DNA from: JAFGHJ01 sp964631335
GTDB taxonomy: Bacteria; Hydrothermota; UBA3072
NCBI GenBank assembly: GCA_964631335.1
Contig: CAZVXD010000078.1
Span: forward strand, 1-8,595
Reading direction: 5' to 3'
DNA: 8,595 bases
Part shown: positions 6,434-8,595 of the stretch, piece by piece
Numbering within the stretch: position 1 is the first letter of the stretch
Layout: every line of letters begins with the position of its first letter
Position numbers and translations under genes: made by a program
The notes under the pieces: model-generated
The model's input: only the letters and a program-made list of their open reading frames with translations
What the model was told of the DNA's origin: nothing
Database searches by the model: none

Positions 6434-8595
6434 ACTGTAATATTAACCGAAGCTGACTCTAATTCTTCAGAAGTAGCTTTCAGGGAAATGCTTCCGGGGT
6501 TTTCTTTCGCTTGAATGACAACCAGACACATCCCGTTGAATGCTTTTCTATAATTTGCTTTAAAAGGCTCGTGGCTTGTCTGGTTTCCGTTGTCGACCCC
6601 GGCAATGAAACCTTTTCCCCGTATCTCAAAATTGATCAAATTGTCGGCATAGGGCACTAATATTCCTTCATTATCTACCACCTTTACAGTTACGAATGAA
6701 AGATCTTTTCCGTCGGCACTAATAAGGTTACGGTCGGGCTCAAGAACAATCTTCCCAGGTTCTCCGGCAGTTTTTATTTCTTTTATAAGAGGCTTTTCCC
6801 CTTCTTTAGTCGCAATGGCTTTTATTACACCAGGCGCGTAAGTTAGTCGCCACACTAATCTATAATCGTCCCCAGCTTTTTGTTTCTCTCCCAGCGATTC
6901 ACCGTTCAGGAAGAGTTCTACTTTATCATAGTTGGTGTAAGTCCATATATCTATTATACTTCCTTCTTTCCAGTTCCAGTGAGGGAAAACATGTAAAACG
7001 GGTTTGTCTGTCCATTCGCTCTGATAAAAATAATAAGCGTCTTTAGGAAAACCGGCTAAATCCATAATGCCGAAATAAGAACTTCGTGCCGGCCAATCGT
7101 AAGGGGTAGGCTCTCCAAGATAATCAAATCCAGTCCATATAAACATACCGGAAATAAAATTATATTTTTTTACGATTCTCCAGGTTTCTTCATGGGTTGT
7201 ACCCCATGGTGTACTGCAGTTATCGTAAGAGGAGCAGGTATAATCCGGATTTCCGTCCAATAGCGGCAGATCCCAGCGCGGAGGCCACCGTCTTATACTG
7301 TCGGAAGGCATATCATAGGAGCCACGTGTTGCCAGGGCTGAATTCGTTTCCGCAGCGATAAATTTTTGTCCGGGATATATTTCCGGAAAATCCGGATATT
7401 TCTCTTCACTATAATTGTATCCTATTAAATCCAGGGCACCTGACCGTATAACTGGATTTGAAGGTTCGGTACCATTGCATGCCGATGTGACTGGACGCGT
7501 CGGGTCGAGATTCTTTACAATTGATACCAGTCTTTTAGCTAAGACCGAACCGGTGCTATCCTCTTTATCCCATTGTTCCATAACTTCGTTTCCTATACTC
7601 CATATAAAAACACTCGGATGGTTACGGTCTCGCTTAATCATGTCTTCAAGGTCCCTTTTGTGCCATTTTTTGAAATACAGATGATAGTCGAACTCGGTTT
7701 TACCTTTCTCCCACATATCGAATGCTTCATCCATTGCTATAAAACCCATCCGGTCACATAAATTCAGTAATTCGGGTGCGGGCGGATTGTGTGAAGTACG
7801 GATGCCGTTACATCCCATTTCTTTTAATATTTCAAGCTGACGTTCAATAGCCCGGGTATTTACGGCAGACCCAAGGCACCCAAGATCGTGGTGGTTACAA
7901 ACGCCTTTAATTTTAACATGTTTTCCGTTAAGGAAAAAGCCTTTCTGAGGATCGAAATTAAAATAACGGATACCGAAAATTGTCCGGTAGTCATCTAAAA
8001 CTTTTCTCTCATGCTCGATTTGGCAAACAGCTTTATACAGGTACGGATTTTCAACAGACCATAAATTCGGATTTTTAATCTCTATTTCCTGTTCAACTGG
8101 GGTGATGGTATCTTTTAAAGTTATTTCGGCGATAGTTGAATTGATTTCTTTACCTTTTTCATCAAAAATAGCAGTTTTTAATGTTATCTGTTTTTCTTCG
8201 ATTGATTTTTTCCTTATGTTAGTCTTAATATTTACTTCGGCTGTTGTTTTAGTAATTTTTGGCGTTGTTATAAATGTTCCCCAGTGATCTACAAAGATTT
8301 TATTTGTATGAATTAAGTGGACATTTCTGTAGATTCCCGAGCCTGAATACCATCTTGAGTTTGGTTGATGAAAGTTATCGACCTTTACTGCAATTACGTT
8401 TTCTTTTTCGCCGTAATTAAGGTGTGGAGTTAATTCATATCTGAAAGAAATATAACCGTATGGTCTTTTACCCAGATAATGACCGTTTATCCAGACTTCG
8501 CTGTTTTCATAAATGCCGTCAAAGTCAATAAAAATCAATTTATCTTTTTCGGTTTCAGGAATAGTAAATGTCTTTCTGTACCAACCTATCCCTCC
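6427..8595 (-). CDS. GH2 beta-galactosidase-type enzyme, 5' end beyond the window
   Basis: The frame is open from the right edge to TAA at 6427-6429: 722 visible residues. A TTG at 8536-8538 is not the start, because the 19 residues before it (GGIGWYRKTFTIPE...) continue the GH2 sugar-binding domain. Order in visible numbering: rest of the jelly roll (1 to about 105), Ig-like domain (about 105-210), TIM barrel (about 210-520), a DUF4982-like domain with VFPHWNWKEG and VELFLNGESLG (about 530-610) and a C-terminal Ig-like domain with SADGKDLSFVTVKVVD (about 612-722). The acid/base is Glu337 in IWSIGNE and the nucleophile Glu416 in IAAETNSA; RTSHNPPAPELLNLCDRMGF is a classic GH2 stretch. GH2 members with this layout are mainly beta-galactosidases, retaining enzymes that cut terminal beta-galactose; other GH2 specificities cannot be excluded. 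Probably 80-100 N-terminal residues, including any signal peptide, are missing. It converges on the GH13 gene with an 11-nt gap, so its promoter lies outside the window. Confidence 0.94.
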   Translation of the reverse strand, partial: GGIGWYRKTFTIPETEKDKLIFIDFDGIYENSEVWINGHYLGKRPYGYISFRYELTPHLNYGEKENVIAVKVDNFHQPNSRWYSGSGIYRNVHLIHTNKIFVDHWGTFITTPKITKTTAEVNIKTNIRKKSIEEKQITLKTAIFDEKGKEINSTIAEITLKDTITPVEQEIEIKNPNLWSVENPYLYKAVCQIEHERKVLDDYRTIFGIRYFNFDPQKGFFLNGKHVKIKGVCNHHDLGCLGSAVNTRAIERQLEILKEMGCNGIRTSHNPPAPELLNLCDRMGFIAMDEAFDMWEKGKTEFDYHLYFKKWHKRDLEDMIKRDRNHPSVFIWSIGNEVMEQWDKEDSTGSVLAKRLVSIVKNLDPTRPVTSACNGTEPSNPVIRSGALDLIGYNYSEEKYPDFPEIYPGQKFIAAETNSALATRGSYDMPSDSIRRWPPRWDLPLLDGNPDYTCSSYDNCSTPWGTTHEETWRIVKKYNFISGMFIWTGFDYLGEPTPYDWPARSSYFGIMDLAGFPKDAYYFYQSEWTDKPVLHVFPHWNWKEGSIIDIWTYTNYDKVELFLNGESLGEKQKAGDDYRLVWRLTYAPGVIKAIATKEGEKPLIKEIKTAGEPGKIVLEPDRNLISADGKDLSFVTVKVVDNEGILVPYADNLINFEIRGKGFIAGVDNGNQTSHEPFKANYRKAFNGMCLVVIQAKENPGSISLKATSEELESASVNITVK

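Noticed and set aside
8536..8538. TTG as the start of the GH2 gene
   Set aside because: The frame stays open to the right edge, and the 19 residues before it match the conserved GH2 N-terminal domain, so the true start lies outside the window.
1789..8595. A SusC/SusD-type polysaccharide utilisation locus
   Set aside because: No TonB-dependent transporter, SusD-like or two-component gene is present, and the gene-start signals are not Bacteroidota-like.
1..8595. CRISPR array, insertion sequence, tRNA or phage elements
   Set aside because: I saw no spaced direct repeats, transposase-like frames, terminal inverted repeats or cloverleaf structures.

Overview
The window looks like a carbohydrate-use region from a Gram-negative-type bacterium of fairly low GC content. 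I cannot name the phylum. Two of the three glycoside hydrolases begin with export or lipoprotein-type signals, which fits surface or periplasmic sugar breakdown. Where they can be seen, gene starts mostly have clear Shine-Dalgarno sites (GGAG, AAAGGGGG, GGAGGT). The two best promoters are of the sigma-70 TTGACA/TATAAT type. Both traits argue, by inference, against a typical Bacteroidota genome, although the enzyme families are common there.

Left part (1-1546, minus strand): a tight leftward gene run. It starts with a PtsN/fructose-type PTS EIIA protein, followed without any gap (TAA directly next to ATG) by a very short C4 zinc-ribbon protein of the DUF164/CT398-like type. After 26 nt comes an alpha/beta hydrolase that runs off the left edge. 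A consensus promoter sits so close to the EIIA start codon that the mRNA would be almost leaderless.

Control region (1547-1788): 242 nt between divergent genes. It holds the leftward EIIA promoter, a rightward promoter for the glycosidase genes, two inverted repeats that could be operators, and a cluster of TTGAC motifs.

Middle and right (1789-6415, plus strand): two exported glycosidases in a probable operon, 37 nt apart. The first is a GH31 lipoprotein most like alpha-xylosidases, with a PA14 domain inserted after the catalytic barrel. The second is a GH13 enzyme of the oligo-1,6-glucosidase/alpha-glucosidase type with an intact catalytic triad but an altered conserved region I (His to Tyr). 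Facing them, with only 11 nt between stop codons, is a GH2 beta-galactosidase-type enzyme (6427-8595, minus strand) whose N-terminus lies beyond the right edge.

Together, alpha-xylosidase plus beta-galactosidase would suit trimming of xyloglucan side chains, and the GH13 enzyme would act on alpha-glucosides. The substrate link is inference: no endoglucanase, transporter or dedicated regulator is visible. I see no RNA genes, mobile elements, CRISPR arrays or clear intrinsic terminators. I did not find a wholly new system. The points most worth a second look are the GH13 region I change, the PA14 placement, the near-leaderless EIIA promoter and the shortened zinc-ribbon protein.
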